From contig JAJISI010000070.1 in assembly GCA_022848805.1 (NCBI GenBank), positions 1-6,737 of the forward strand: a stretch of DNA of 6,737 nt, in the 5' to 3' direction. How positions within the stretch are numbered: position 1 is the first letter of the stretch; each line of letters begins with the position of its first letter. This DNA is from Thermoplasmatota archaeon. GTDB lineage: Archaea; Thermoplasmatota; Thermoplasmata; UBA10834. Shown piece by piece: positions 1 through 5,647 of the stretch. Both the position numbers and the translations under genes were made by a program. The notes below the pieces were generated by a model that saw only the letters and a program-made list of their open reading frames with translations, did no database searches and had not been told where the DNA came from.

Positions 1-538
1 CTGAGCGGTCCCGGTTCTTGACATTGGGTACGCTCATCCCGGCATGCAGATTGTACCGCTCCATGCTGTGCCCTGTGAGATTCTGAATCGGTTTGAACCC
101 CGCCGAGCTTATCGCGCGCTCGATCGCCTCACCCATGGCTGAAACCGTCGTCCCCGGGGCCATCATCTGCAGGCACATCTCGAGCGCGGTCTTCGCGGCG
201 CCGATCAGCGGAGCGTGGTTCTTGGTTCCGACCTCGACGGTCACCGCGGTATCCCCAGGATAGCCGTCGACGTGCGCGCCGATGTCGATCTTGACAACGT
301 CGCCTGCCGAGAAACGTATGTCGGTGGACTTGGACGGAGTATAGTGTGCGGCGACCTCGTTCACTCCGATGTTGACTGGGAAAGCGCATTCCGCGCCCTT
401 GGACCTGATGAGGCCCTCGACGGCTTCCACGAGCTCGAGCGCGCTACCTCCAGCCCGCACGTTAGCCGAGGCATACTCTCTAGCGTCCTTTGTGATGCTA
501 CCGGCTCGGATGTAATTCTCCAGCACATCATCATTCAC
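1..538 (-). CDS. map: methionine aminopeptidase, type II (archaeal), 3' end cut by window edge
   Basis: This enzyme removes the initiator methionine from nascent proteins in the cytoplasm, using two metal ions. The first 179 codons are present; the family is usually about 295 residues, so the C-terminal part lies beyond base 1. With the GTG at 538 as residue 1, the signatures are AFPVNIGVNEVAAHYTP with catalytic His65, KIDIG with Asp85 and GDTAVT with Asp96 (metal ligands spaced 11 apart, as in the archaeal enzymes), and LTGHSMERYNLHAG with His157. The two later glutamate ligands would lie off the edge. The LTGHS...LHAG...PN pattern is type II, not bacterial type I. The start is uncertain: GTG 538 overlaps the tsaC stop in GTGAATGA, while an in-frame GTG at 526 also fits the usual N-terminus; neither has a well-placed Shine-Dalgarno sequence, so reinitiation after tsaC is likely. 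It is the last visible gene of the three-gene operon. Confidence 0.93.
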   Translation of the reverse strand, partial: MNDDVLENYIRAGSITKDAREYASANVRAGGSALELVEAVEGLIRSKGAECAFPVNIGVNEVAAHYTPSKSTDIRFSAGDVVKIDIGAHVDGYPGDTAVTVEVGTKNHAPLIGAAKTALEMCLQMMAPGTTVSAMGEAIERAISSAGFKPIQNLTGHSMERYNLHAGMSVPNVKNRDRS

Positions 539-1178
539 GGAGGGCGTTCTCGATCTCCTCCTGTGATATCGCGCCCTTCCGGATGACCTCGACCGTGCCG
601 TCCGATACGTCGACGATGGTGGACGGCTCGGCCTTGGTCGTCTTTCCGCAGTCGATGCATATCTTGACGCTGTCCTTCAGGTCCTTCATCGGTATCTTCG
701 CATCTGTGGGATTCTTGTGAGAGTGCAGGTTAGCACTCGTGGAAGTCACAGGTCCGAACCTGTCGATCACCCTGATGGCGAGAGGATGGTCCGGTATCCT
801 GATCCCGACCAGGTTCGAACCCGAAGTTAGGATGTCAGGAATCGTAGGCTTCCTCGTGAGAAGGACTGTCAACGCCCCCGGAAGGAACTTGCGGACTAGC
901 TTCCTTGCGTTGTCGTTGAGCACGGCGACGCTCTCGATCATCTTCTCGTTGCTGACAGCGATGGACAGCGGCATATCGAACGGTCTGTCCTTGGCGAGGA
1001 AGACCTTCTTAACCGAGCTCTCGCTGAACGGATCCGCGCCGATGCCGTACAGCGTGTCGGTTGGATAGACGATCATCTCCCCCTCCTTCAACACTGCAAC
1101 AATCTCGTCGACCTCTGCCTCGGATAGGTCGCAATCCTTGCACAGACCCTTGCGGTTCGCACACTTGACCACTTTCAT
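531..1178 (-). CDS. tsaC: L-threonylcarbamoyladenylate synthase (YrdC/TsaC-type, single domain)
   Basis: This protein makes threonylcarbamoyl-AMP from threonine, bicarbonate and ATP, the first step of t6A modification at position 37 of ANN-decoding tRNAs; the KEOPS complex would complete it. The 215 residues cover one YrdC domain, without the extra C-terminal domain of full-length Sua5. Visible motifs are IVYPTDTLYGIGAD (residues 36-49), KDRPFDMPLSI (63-73), FLPGALTVLL (98-107), GIRIPDHP (125-132) and TSTSAN (145-150), followed by STIVD (186-190); these line the nucleotide and threonine pocket. Two CxxC pairs are unusual: Cys13/Cys16, with Cys6 nearby, at the N-terminus, and Cys174/Cys177 near the C-terminus. 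The ATG overlaps the stop of the upstream hydrolase gene by one base (TGATG) and has a GAGG seven bases before it, so translation is coupled. YciO is a paralogous alternative, but the motif set fits TsaC better. Confidence 0.9.
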   Translation of the reverse strand: MKVVKCANRKGLCKDCDLSEAEVDEIVAVLKEGEMIVYPTDTLYGIGADPFSESSVKKVFLAKDRPFDMPLSIAVSNEKMIESVAVLNDNARKLVRKFLPGALTVLLTRKPTIPDILTSGSNLVGIRIPDHPLAIRVIDRFGPVTSTSANLHSHKNPTDAKIPMKDLKDSVKICIDCGKTTKAEPSTIVDVSDGTVEVIRKGAISQEEIENALRE

Positions 1179-1825
1179 CAGTACGCCTCTTCTATGTACT
1201 CAGCCGATAGCCCCAGGTGATGCTCCGCGTCTCCGTCTGCATACGACCCGTGGCCCGGATACATGCTCTTCAGTCCCAGCGTTCTCAGGCGCTTCAACGA
1301 CGACTTCAGCTTCCCGAGGTCTCCGCCTGGAAGGTCCCACCTTCCGACACCTCCGTCGCAGAACACCGTGTCGCCGACGACCGCCCACATACCCTTCCTG
1401 TCAAGAAGGGCGATGCTCCCTGGCGAATGGCCAGGTGTGTGCACGACCTCCAGCTCGGACGACCCGCATCGAAGCGTCTGTCCCTCCCTGAGGGGCTCGA
1501 CGTCGATCGCGCCTATGCCCTTGCCGAACATCGCACTCACGGTCAACGACATGTCTCCTGCTTGCAGAGGCTCAGCCTCCGCCTCGTGAAGGTATATCTT
1601 CGCGCCTGTGGCCTTGCTCATTTCCTCCACACCGCCTATGTGGTCGTAGTGGGAGTGCGTCAACACGACACGCCCGATGCTCTTCAGTGGGACGATCTTC
1701 GCGATCGTCTCCAAGGTCGTGTCTACGCGCATGCCAGTTCCCGTGTCCACCACTATCGGATCGTCGTCCTCCAGCAGGTACACGTTGCTATCGTTGGCCA
1801 CACCCGCGATGTAGTGGACCTTCAT
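1178..1825 (-). CDS. metallo-beta-lactamase-fold hydrolase (glyoxalase II-like)
   Basis: This is a 215-residue soluble binuclear-metal hydrolase of the MBL superfamily. It carries the full ligand set: THSHYDH (His57, His59, Asp61, His62), HTPGHSPGS (His133), GDTVF (Asp152) and PGHG (His192). The stretch GVGRWDLPGGD (159-169), followed by a lysine-rich helix, resembles compact glyoxalase II-like (YcbL-type) proteins that hydrolyse thioesters. It lacks the extra C-terminal domain of classical hydroxyacylglutathione hydrolase. The substrate cannot be read from sequence; glutathione is uncommon in archaea, so another thioester or ester is more likely (inference). It is the first gene of an operon with tsaC and map. 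The ATG at 1825 has no Shine-Dalgarno sequence but has a TATA-like box centred about 29 bases upstream, suggesting a leaderless transcript. Confidence 0.9.
   Translation of the reverse strand: MKVHYIAGVANDSNVYLLEDDDPIVVDTGTGMRVDTTLETIAKIVPLKSIGRVVLTHSHYDHIGGVEEMSKATGAKIYLHEAEAEPLQAGDMSLTVSAMFGKGIGAIDVEPLREGQTLRCGSSELEVVHTPGHSPGSIALLDRKGMWAVVGDTVFCDGGVGRWDLPGGDLGKLKSSLKRLRTLGLKSMYPGHGSYADGDAEHHLGLSAEYIEEAY
1186..1189 (-). promoter_or_regulatory. Shine-Dalgarno sequence for tsaC
   Basis: GAGG on the minus strand lies seven bases upstream of the tsaC ATG at 1178, inside the end of the upstream hydrolase gene. With the TGATG overlap it supports coupled translation of an internal operon gene. Confidence 0.6.
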
Positions 1826-1992
1826 CCTGTGAAGGGGATAACGCTAGCCTAATAAAGCTTTGGCCTGTGACAATCCTCGTCGCATAAATCCTGACTAGGC
1901 TCCGCAACAGTCTGGCAATGACGAAACTCGGCCTCCGAACAAGGCGGTGTACGAGAAGCCATAGGTTGACCACGCCCGCAAAGGCGCTGCGA
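1826..1992. other. intergenic gap between the GTPase and hydrolase genes
   Basis: Apart from the operon promoter, I see no gene here. No reading frame with recognisable protein features, no tRNA-like T-arm sequence, no strong inverted repeat and no clear poly-T terminator track after the GTPase stop was found by eye. The upstream GTPase transcript may therefore read through into the operon. Confidence 0.5.
1849..1860 (-). promoter_or_regulatory. TATA-box promoter of the hydrolase-tsaC-map operon
   Basis: On the minus strand, AAGCTTTATTAG contains a TATA-like TTTATTA at 1857 to 1851, centred about 29 bases before the ATG at 1825, with an A-rich flank upstream (CCAAAG) where a B-recognition element would sit. 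Archaeal transcription normally begins about 25 bases from the box, so the mRNA would start almost at the ATG. A second TATA-like ATTTATG lies further upstream near 1884-1890 and could be an alternative. Confidence 0.6.
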
Positions 1993-2805
1993 CTAGTCTC
2001 TCGCCAAAACGACCATCTTCCTCCGCTCCTCGAGATTGACCATGGACACGGTCTTCGAGAGGGAGAGTTCTTCGGCACGTGCGAGGCCGTCTAGCGCCTG
2101 GAGCACCGCATCCCGGTTAGGCCTGCGGATGTCGATCCCCGCCTCCTGGAACTGGTGCTGGACGATCAGCATGGCCTTCTCGAGGTCTCCGTATTGGGCG
2201 CAGAAGTCCTGGACGATATGGTCCATCACCTCCGCCAGGGTTTTCGGCTCGTCAGACCCTGCCGATGGCGGAGCCACGACGTCGGCCACCATCATCTCGC
2301 CGAGCGTGTGGAACATGCCCTCCACATTCTCCCCTGTCTTCGCGCTCGCTAGACATGTGGGAAAATCGAGCTTCTGCCCCTGGGACTCGAGCACCGTCGC
2401 GGTCATCTGCTCCTTGTCCGCGAGATCGGCCTTGTTGCCTACGACGACCGTCGGTACCTTCCCCACGACGAGCTCAGCCTCCTTGAGCCAGAAATCCAGA
2501 AGGCTGTCGACGGTATCCTGACGGGTCAGGTCTCCGACGAGTATCAATCCCTGGGCGCCGCTCAGGCTGGCCGCGCGTATCTTGGAGTACTCCTTCTGTC
2601 CAAGGACGTCCCAGATCATGAGCCTCAGGTTGACGATGAGATTGGGCTTGATAACCTGGATGTCCTTCCTGGAAACCTTGGTGCCTATGGTGGCGATGTA
2701 CTTGTCGTCGAACTTGTCCACGACATAGCGTGCGATGAGAGAAGTCTTTCCCACGCCGCCGTCCCCCAGCAGCACGACCTTCTTGAGTATCTCGCGGAGC
2801 TCCAT
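1993..2805 (-). CDS. Ras/Rab-like small GTPase with C-terminal extension
   Basis: This is a nucleotide-dependent molecular switch. The G domain fills residues 8 to about 178. It has G1 GDGGVGKTS (14-22), a switch I ATIGT (38-42) offering a candidate Thr for Mg2+, G3 WDVLGQKE (65-72) with the catalytic-type Gln70, G4 NKAD (124-127) and G5 SAK (154-156). The retained glutamine and P-loop glycines suggest a hydrolysing switch. The Pro/Ser linker VVAPPSAGSDEP (176-187) leads into an extension of about 85 residues, predicted mostly helical, that ordinary Rab proteins (about 180-200 residues) lack. There is no C-terminal cysteine for lipid attachment, so membrane recruitment would need a partner; the neighbouring two-pass membrane protein with a roadblock/longin-like domain is the obvious candidate. 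The start ATG at 2805 has no Shine-Dalgarno sequence but a strong TATA box about 29-30 bases upstream. The pathway controlled is unknown. Confidence 0.92.
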   Translation of the reverse strand: MELREILKKVVLLGDGGVGKTSLIARYVVDKFDDKYIATIGTKVSRKDIQVIKPNLIVNLRLMIWDVLGQKEYSKIRAASLSGAQGLILVGDLTRQDTVDSLLDFWLKEAELVVGKVPTVVVGNKADLADKEQMTATVLESQGQKLDFPTCLASAKTGENVEGMFHTLGEMMVADVVAPPSAGSDEPKTLAEVMDHIVQDFCAQYGDLEKAMLIVQHQFQEAGIDIRRPNRDAVLQALDGLARAEELSLSKTVSMVNLEERRKMVVLARD

Positions 2806-2830
2806 CCGAAGCGAAATAGGTGCCAGATGG

Positions 2831-2847
2831 ATTATAAACCTTCTATC
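2831..2847 (-). promoter_or_regulatory. promoter of the GTPase gene (BRE-like element plus TATA box)
   Basis: The minus strand reads GATAGAAGG (2847-2839) directly followed by TTTATAAT (2838-2831), an excellent archaeal TATA box centred about 29-30 bases before the ATG. The purine-rich GATAGAAGG occupies the position of a B-recognition element and recurs almost exactly in front of the upstream membrane-protein gene. Confidence 0.75.
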
Positions 2848-2872
2848 AAAGGGTGGGACCGCCGCCAGGAGT

Positions 2873-3457
2873 TCAGCGTCTGGATTTGCCGCTTATCAGC
2901 CGCTTCATGAGATGGTCCACATCGGCGATCTCGGCCGTGTCGCCGGACCAATTGGTCAACTTGTCACCGAACCGCTCCTCGATCTCCTCGGTGACCTCCT
3001 TGAGCTGCATCCTCATCTTCTCCGACTTCTTCGTCGATATGATCGCCGCGATCACCACGGCCTTGGAGTGAGATATGACCACATCGTAGTTCTCGAACCT
3101 TATCTCCTTGAGCTTACCACCGTGCTCGTCGAAGCTCTCCTTGATGAAGTTCTGCACGGCCGTTAGCATGCCGGCCATGATGTGCTCGTCCCGGTCTGGT
3201 CTGAGGCGACGGGTGTAGTGCTTCATGAGCATCCCCGCGGGAGTCATCAGGAATATCTCGTCGATTATCGTGGGCGACGATCGCCATATCATGAAGAACC
3301 CGGCGATGTTGATGCATGCAAGAGTCGCGGCGAGACCGACGAAGAACAGCCGTGTGACTTCGTCTTCAAACGGAATGATGAACGCAGTAATCAACAGGAC
3401 GACGAATACGGACATGGACATTACGGCTAGAGTCCCGACCTTGATTTCCTTCTCCAT
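2873..3457 (-). CDS. two-pass membrane protein with roadblock/longin-like cytoplasmic domain (putative GTPase partner)
   Basis: This 194-residue protein has no family name I can assign. Residues 8-29 and 36-58 are hydrophobic, forming a short hairpin of two membrane helices joined by a charged turn (EDEVTR), with no cleavable signal peptide apparent. The rest is soluble: two strands (IDEIFLMTP, GMLMKHYTRRL, about 65-85), a helix (DEHIMAGMLTAVQNFIKESF, 90-109), two strands (KLKEIRFENYDVVISH, KAVVIAAIIS) and a long charged helix (KSEKMRMQLKEVTEEIEERF). The strand-strand-helix-strand-strand-helix order, and the R-L-P-D-D-E-I-M-L-T-A-V-F-I-K-F residue pattern, recall archaeal roadblock/longin-like sensor domains, which bind small GTPases. 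A small GTPase gene lies 67 bases downstream on the same strand. I chose the ATG at 3457 because the upstream in-frame extension is hydrophilic noise crossing the sucC region, and because a TATA-like element sits about 29 bases upstream. The function is inferred, not shown. Confidence 0.75.
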   Translation of the reverse strand: MEKEIKVGTLAVMSMSVFVVLLITAFIIPFEDEVTRLFFVGLAATLACINIAGFFMIWRSSPTIIDEIFLMTPAGMLMKHYTRRLRPDRDEHIMAGMLTAVQNFIKESFDEHGGKLKEIRFENYDVVISHSKAVVIAAIISTKKSEKMRMQLKEVTEEIEERFGDKLTNWSGDTAEIADVDHLMKRLISGKSRR

Positions 3458-3480
3458 CGGCTCGGATGATTGGAGGGTGC

Positions 3481-3499
3481 CACAATAATCCTTTCTATC
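3481..3499 (-). promoter_or_regulatory. promoter of the membrane-protein gene (BRE-like element plus weak TATA)
   Basis: The minus strand reads GATAGAAAGG (3499-3490) running into ATTATTG, a weak TATA-like box centred about 29 bases before the ATG at 3457. No Shine-Dalgarno sequence precedes the ATG, which fits a leaderless mRNA. The purine element matches the one at the GTPase promoter apart from one extra A. Confidence 0.6.
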
Positions 3500-3548
3500 C
3501 CATCGCGTGTTCTGCGCAAGAAGGACGGTCGCAGACGCTGTGGACAAC

Positions 3549-3558
3549 GAATAAATAC
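3549..3558 (+). promoter_or_regulatory. TATA-box promoter of sucCD
   Basis: GAATAAATAC on the plus strand is a good TATA-like box about 55 bases before the sucC ATG. Transcription should start near 3578-3582, giving a leader of roughly 30 bases that contains the sucC Shine-Dalgarno sequence. It is divergent from the membrane-protein promoter across a 151-base gap. Confidence 0.6.
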
Positions 3559-3593
3559 GTATGTGCCCGCTTCTAACTCGACATCGCATCAAA

Positions 3594-3602
3594 GAGGGCG
3601 AG
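3594..3602 (+). promoter_or_regulatory. Shine-Dalgarno-like sequence for sucC
   Basis: GAGGGCGAG partly matches the archaeal anti-Shine-Dalgarno complement (GAGGTGATC), with GAGG ending 11 bases before the ATG at 3609. It favours that ATG over the in-frame ATG at 3561, which lies only a few bases after the TATA box. Confidence 0.5.
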
Positions 3603-3608
3603 TGGCAA

Positions 3609-4712
3609 ATGAAGCTGTTTGAATACAAGGCCAAGGAACTGATGAGGAGATACGGAATCCCGGTCCCTGAGGGATTCGTCGTGTCGTCGCCGGACCAGAT
3701 CGACCACTTGCCGGGTCCGGTCATGGTCAAGGCTCAAGTCCTGATCGGCGGCAGGGGAAAAGCCGGCGGGATAAAGCCTGCGGACAGCGTCGAAGAGGCT
3801 AGGAAGGTCGCCTCTGCGATACTCGGCATGGACATACGCGGATACACGACGAAGGAAGTCCTGGTCGAGAAGAGGATTGCTGTGGACAAGGAGATCTATC
3901 TCGGGGTGACGGTCGACAGGAGTCGCAAGTCCGTGCTCATAATGGCGTCGGCGGCCGGAGGGGTGGACATCGAATCCGTCCCTGAAGACAAGGTCCTCAT
4001 GGCACATCTGGACCCGCTCATAGGTTATCAGCCGTACATAGGTCGCAGGGTGGCGAAGGCAGTCGGACTTGCCGGGCCTCAGGCCGCCCAGATGGAATCC
4101 ATATGTCACAGGCTGTGCGAACTCGTGACGAAGGAGGATGCCGAGCTGGCCGAGATAAACCCCCTAGTGGTGACCGAGGACGGCGAGGTCATCGCCGGGG
4201 ATGGGAAGGTCACGATAGACTCCGACGCGCTGTTCAGACACAAGGAGTATCAGGAGCTAAAGGAGGACCTCACGCCGCTGGAGGAGAAGGCCAAGAAGCT
4301 CGACATCGCGTTCGTGCAGCTCGATGGCAACATCGGAGTTATCGCCAACGGGGCAGGGCTGACGATGGCCACCCTGGACAGTCTCAACATGTTCGACGGC
4401 AAGGCGGGCGTATTCCTCGACCTTGGAGGCACCGACGACCCGGAGAAGGTCAAGCAGGCCATGCTGCTCATGGAGGAGGCCGACCCAAAGGTCATCCTCG
4501 TCAACATATTCGGAGGCATAACGAAGTGCGACACCGTAGCGGCCGGACTCCTGGAGGCGATGGACGAGAAGAGCGTAGAGGTACCAATAATCGCAAGGAT
4601 CAAAGGAGTGAACGAGGAGCACGCTCGTGACATGCTGAAGAACGCGGGCATCATACCGGCCTCCGGGCTGAGCGAGGCTGCGGAACTCGCAGCCAAGGAA
4701 TCTCTGAGGTGA
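3609..4712 (+). CDS. sucC: succinate-CoA ligase (ADP-forming type) beta subunit
   Basis: This subunit, with SucD, interconverts succinyl-CoA and succinate with substrate-level NTP formation in the TCA cycle; direction depends on physiology. It has 367 residues, slightly shorter than the 388 of E. coli SucC. The N-terminus MKLFEYKAKELMRRYGIPVP begins the ATP-grasp fold. The nucleotide loop VKAQVLIGGRGKAGG spans 40-54, and EINPL supplies Asn184 with Asp198 fourteen residues later, matching the spacing of the Mg2+ ligands in the E. coli protein. The C-terminal CoA-ligase domain shows GNIGVIANGAGL, FLDLGGTDDPEKV and NIFGGITKCDTVA. Pro20 aligns with the proline of ATP-type enzymes, where GTP-type enzymes are reported to carry glutamine; this is weak support for ATP. 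The ATG at 3609 matches family N-termini exactly. The stop TGA is embedded in the sucD Shine-Dalgarno sequence. Confidence 0.97.
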   Translation: MKLFEYKAKELMRRYGIPVPEGFVVSSPDQIDHLPGPVMVKAQVLIGGRGKAGGIKPADSVEEARKVASAILGMDIRGYTTKEVLVEKRIAVDKEIYLGVTVDRSRKSVLIMASAAGGVDIESVPEDKVLMAHLDPLIGYQPYIGRRVAKAVGLAGPQAAQMESICHRLCELVTKEDAELAEINPLVVTEDGEVIAGDGKVTIDSDALFRHKEYQELKEDLTPLEEKAKKLDIAFVQLDGNIGVIANGAGLTMATLDSLNMFDGKAGVFLDLGGTDDPEKVKQAMLLMEEADPKVILVNIFGGITKCDTVAAGLLEAMDEKSVEVPIIARIKGVNEEHARDMLKNAGIIPASGLSEAAELAAKESLR

Positions 4713-4714
4713 TC
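4706..4714 (+). promoter_or_regulatory. near-perfect Shine-Dalgarno sequence for sucD spanning the sucC stop
   Basis: GAGGTGATC is a nine-base match to the complement of the 3' end of archaeal 16S rRNA. Its GAGG ends eight bases before the ATG at 4718, and the sucC TGA (4710-4712) lies inside it. This decides the sucD start in favour of ATG 4718 over the in-frame GTG at 4709, which is part of the Shine-Dalgarno sequence itself. Confidence 0.85.
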
Positions 4715-4717
4715 ACG

Positions 4718-5578
4718 ATGGCGGTCATAGTGGACGAGGATACGAGGCTGGTCGTACAGGGCATCACCGGATATCAAGGGACATACCATTCGAAGGCGAT
4801 GATGGAGTTCGGGACGAATGTCGTCGCTGGCGTGACCCCGGGAAAAGGTGGACAAGAGGTGCACGGAGTGCCAGTGTTCGACACCGTCGAAGAAGCCGTC
4901 GAACGCACCGGAGCGAACGCCTCGTGCGTGTTCGTCCCTGCCCCGTTCACGAAGGGCGCGGTGCTCGAGGCGATAGACGCTGGCGTCGGAACGGTCGTCA
5001 CCGTGACTGAACATGTACCCATCCACGACGCGGTCCATTTCGTTGCAGTCGCCAAAGCCAAGGGCGTCGTCCTGATAGGACCCAACTGCCCGGGGCTGGC
5101 GTCCCCGGGACTCGCAAAGATAGGCATCCTGCCCAACAAGATATTCAAGAAGGGCGATGTGGGCGTGGTATCCAGGTCCGGAACGCTCACATATGAGATA
5201 GTGAACGCGATGACGGAGGACGGGCTCGGACAGTCGACTTGCGTCGGCATCGGAGGTGACCGGGTGCCGGGGATGGGTTTCGTGGACGCCCTGAAGCTGT
5301 TCCAAGAGGACGATGAGACTAAGAGGATCGTGCTGGTAGGTGAGATCGGCGGAACAGCGGAGGAGGAGGCGGCCGAGTTCATCACTGAGAACATCACGAA
5401 GCCCGTCGTCGCGTACGTAGCTGGCAGGACGGCCCCGCCCGGCAAGCGCATGGGCCACGCGGGAGCCATCATCGCAAGGGGGAGGGGCACTGCCGAGAGC
5501 AAGATCAAGGCGCTTGAAGCGGCAGGTGTGAAGTTTGCCCCGTTGCCCGCGGACGTGCCCGGCCTGGTACGCGCCTGA
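4718..5578 (+). CDS. sucD: succinate-CoA ligase (ADP-forming type) alpha subunit
   Basis: This subunit binds CoA and carries the phosphohistidine that relays phosphate between succinyl-phosphate and the nucleotide bound by SucC. It has 286 residues from the ATG at 4718, the usual size. Key motifs are the N-terminal CoA-binding loop VQGITGYQGTYHS (13-25), VTPGKGG (39-45), GPNCPG with Cys124, VSRSGTLTYE (151-160), VGEIGG with Glu209, and MGHAGAII with the active-site His247, equivalent to E. coli His246. All catalytic residues are intact. The start follows a GAGGTGATC Shine-Dalgarno sequence that overlaps the sucC stop, so the two subunits are made in coupled fashion, as expected for a fixed-stoichiometry complex. 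No 2-oxoacid oxidoreductase gene adjoins in this window. No poly-T terminator is seen after the stop. Confidence 0.97.
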   Translation: MAVIVDEDTRLVVQGITGYQGTYHSKAMMEFGTNVVAGVTPGKGGQEVHGVPVFDTVEEAVERTGANASCVFVPAPFTKGAVLEAIDAGVGTVVTVTEHVPIHDAVHFVAVAKAKGVVLIGPNCPGLASPGLAKIGILPNKIFKKGDVGVVSRSGTLTYEIVNAMTEDGLGQSTCVGIGGDRVPGMGFVDALKLFQEDDETKRIVLVGEIGGTAEEEAAEFITENITKPVVAYVAGRTAPPGKRMGHAGAIIARGRGTAESKIKALEAAGVKFAPLPADVPGLVRA

Positions 5579-5614
5579 GCGGCGTGCGGGGCCCGTGATG
5601 GTTCGTCCATAACA

Positions 5615-5622
5615 TTACATAG
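5615..5622 (+). promoter_or_regulatory. TATA-like promoter of the HAD gene
   Basis: TTACATAG on the plus strand is centred about 29 bases before the ATG at 5648, the same spacing as at the other leaderless-type genes here, and no Shine-Dalgarno sequence precedes the ATG. The box departs from consensus, so confidence is moderate. Confidence 0.45.
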
Positions 5623-5647
5623 TAGTATTCCGTGGACGAGAACCGCA

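Noticed and set aside
215..586. Plus-strand frame of 123 codons opposite map
   Set aside because: The minus strand here encodes clear methionine aminopeptidase motifs; the plus-strand frame has no recognisable features.
1826..1992. Possible tRNA, small RNA or gene remnant in the largest gap
   Set aside because: I looked on both strands for a T-arm sequence, paired arms and conserved protein fragments and found only short, weak inverted repeats and TATA-like elements.
1993..2010. Lipid-attachment (prenylation) site at the GTPase C-terminus
   Set aside because: The protein ends in a basic stretch and VVLARD with no cysteine near the end.
3561..3608. Upstream ATG for sucC adding 16 residues
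   Set aside because: It falls only a few bases after the TATA box, before the expected transcript start, and the ATG at 3609 matches the family N-terminus exactly.
2873..3730. Longer version of the membrane protein starting at 3730
   Set aside because: The extra 91 residues cross the divergent promoter region and the start of sucC, show no domain, and would ignore the TATA-like element 29 bases before the ATG at 3457.
4250..5458. Long minus-strand open frame (402 codons) opposite sucC and sucD
   Set aside because: It lies antisense to two unmistakable conserved genes, shows no family motifs, and its length is explained by G+C-rich codon bias mirrored on the other strand.
5579..5614. GGGGCCCG palindrome after sucD as a terminator
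   Set aside because: The repeat is only six to eight bases with no loop and no T-run after it, so it does not look like an archaeal or intrinsic terminator.
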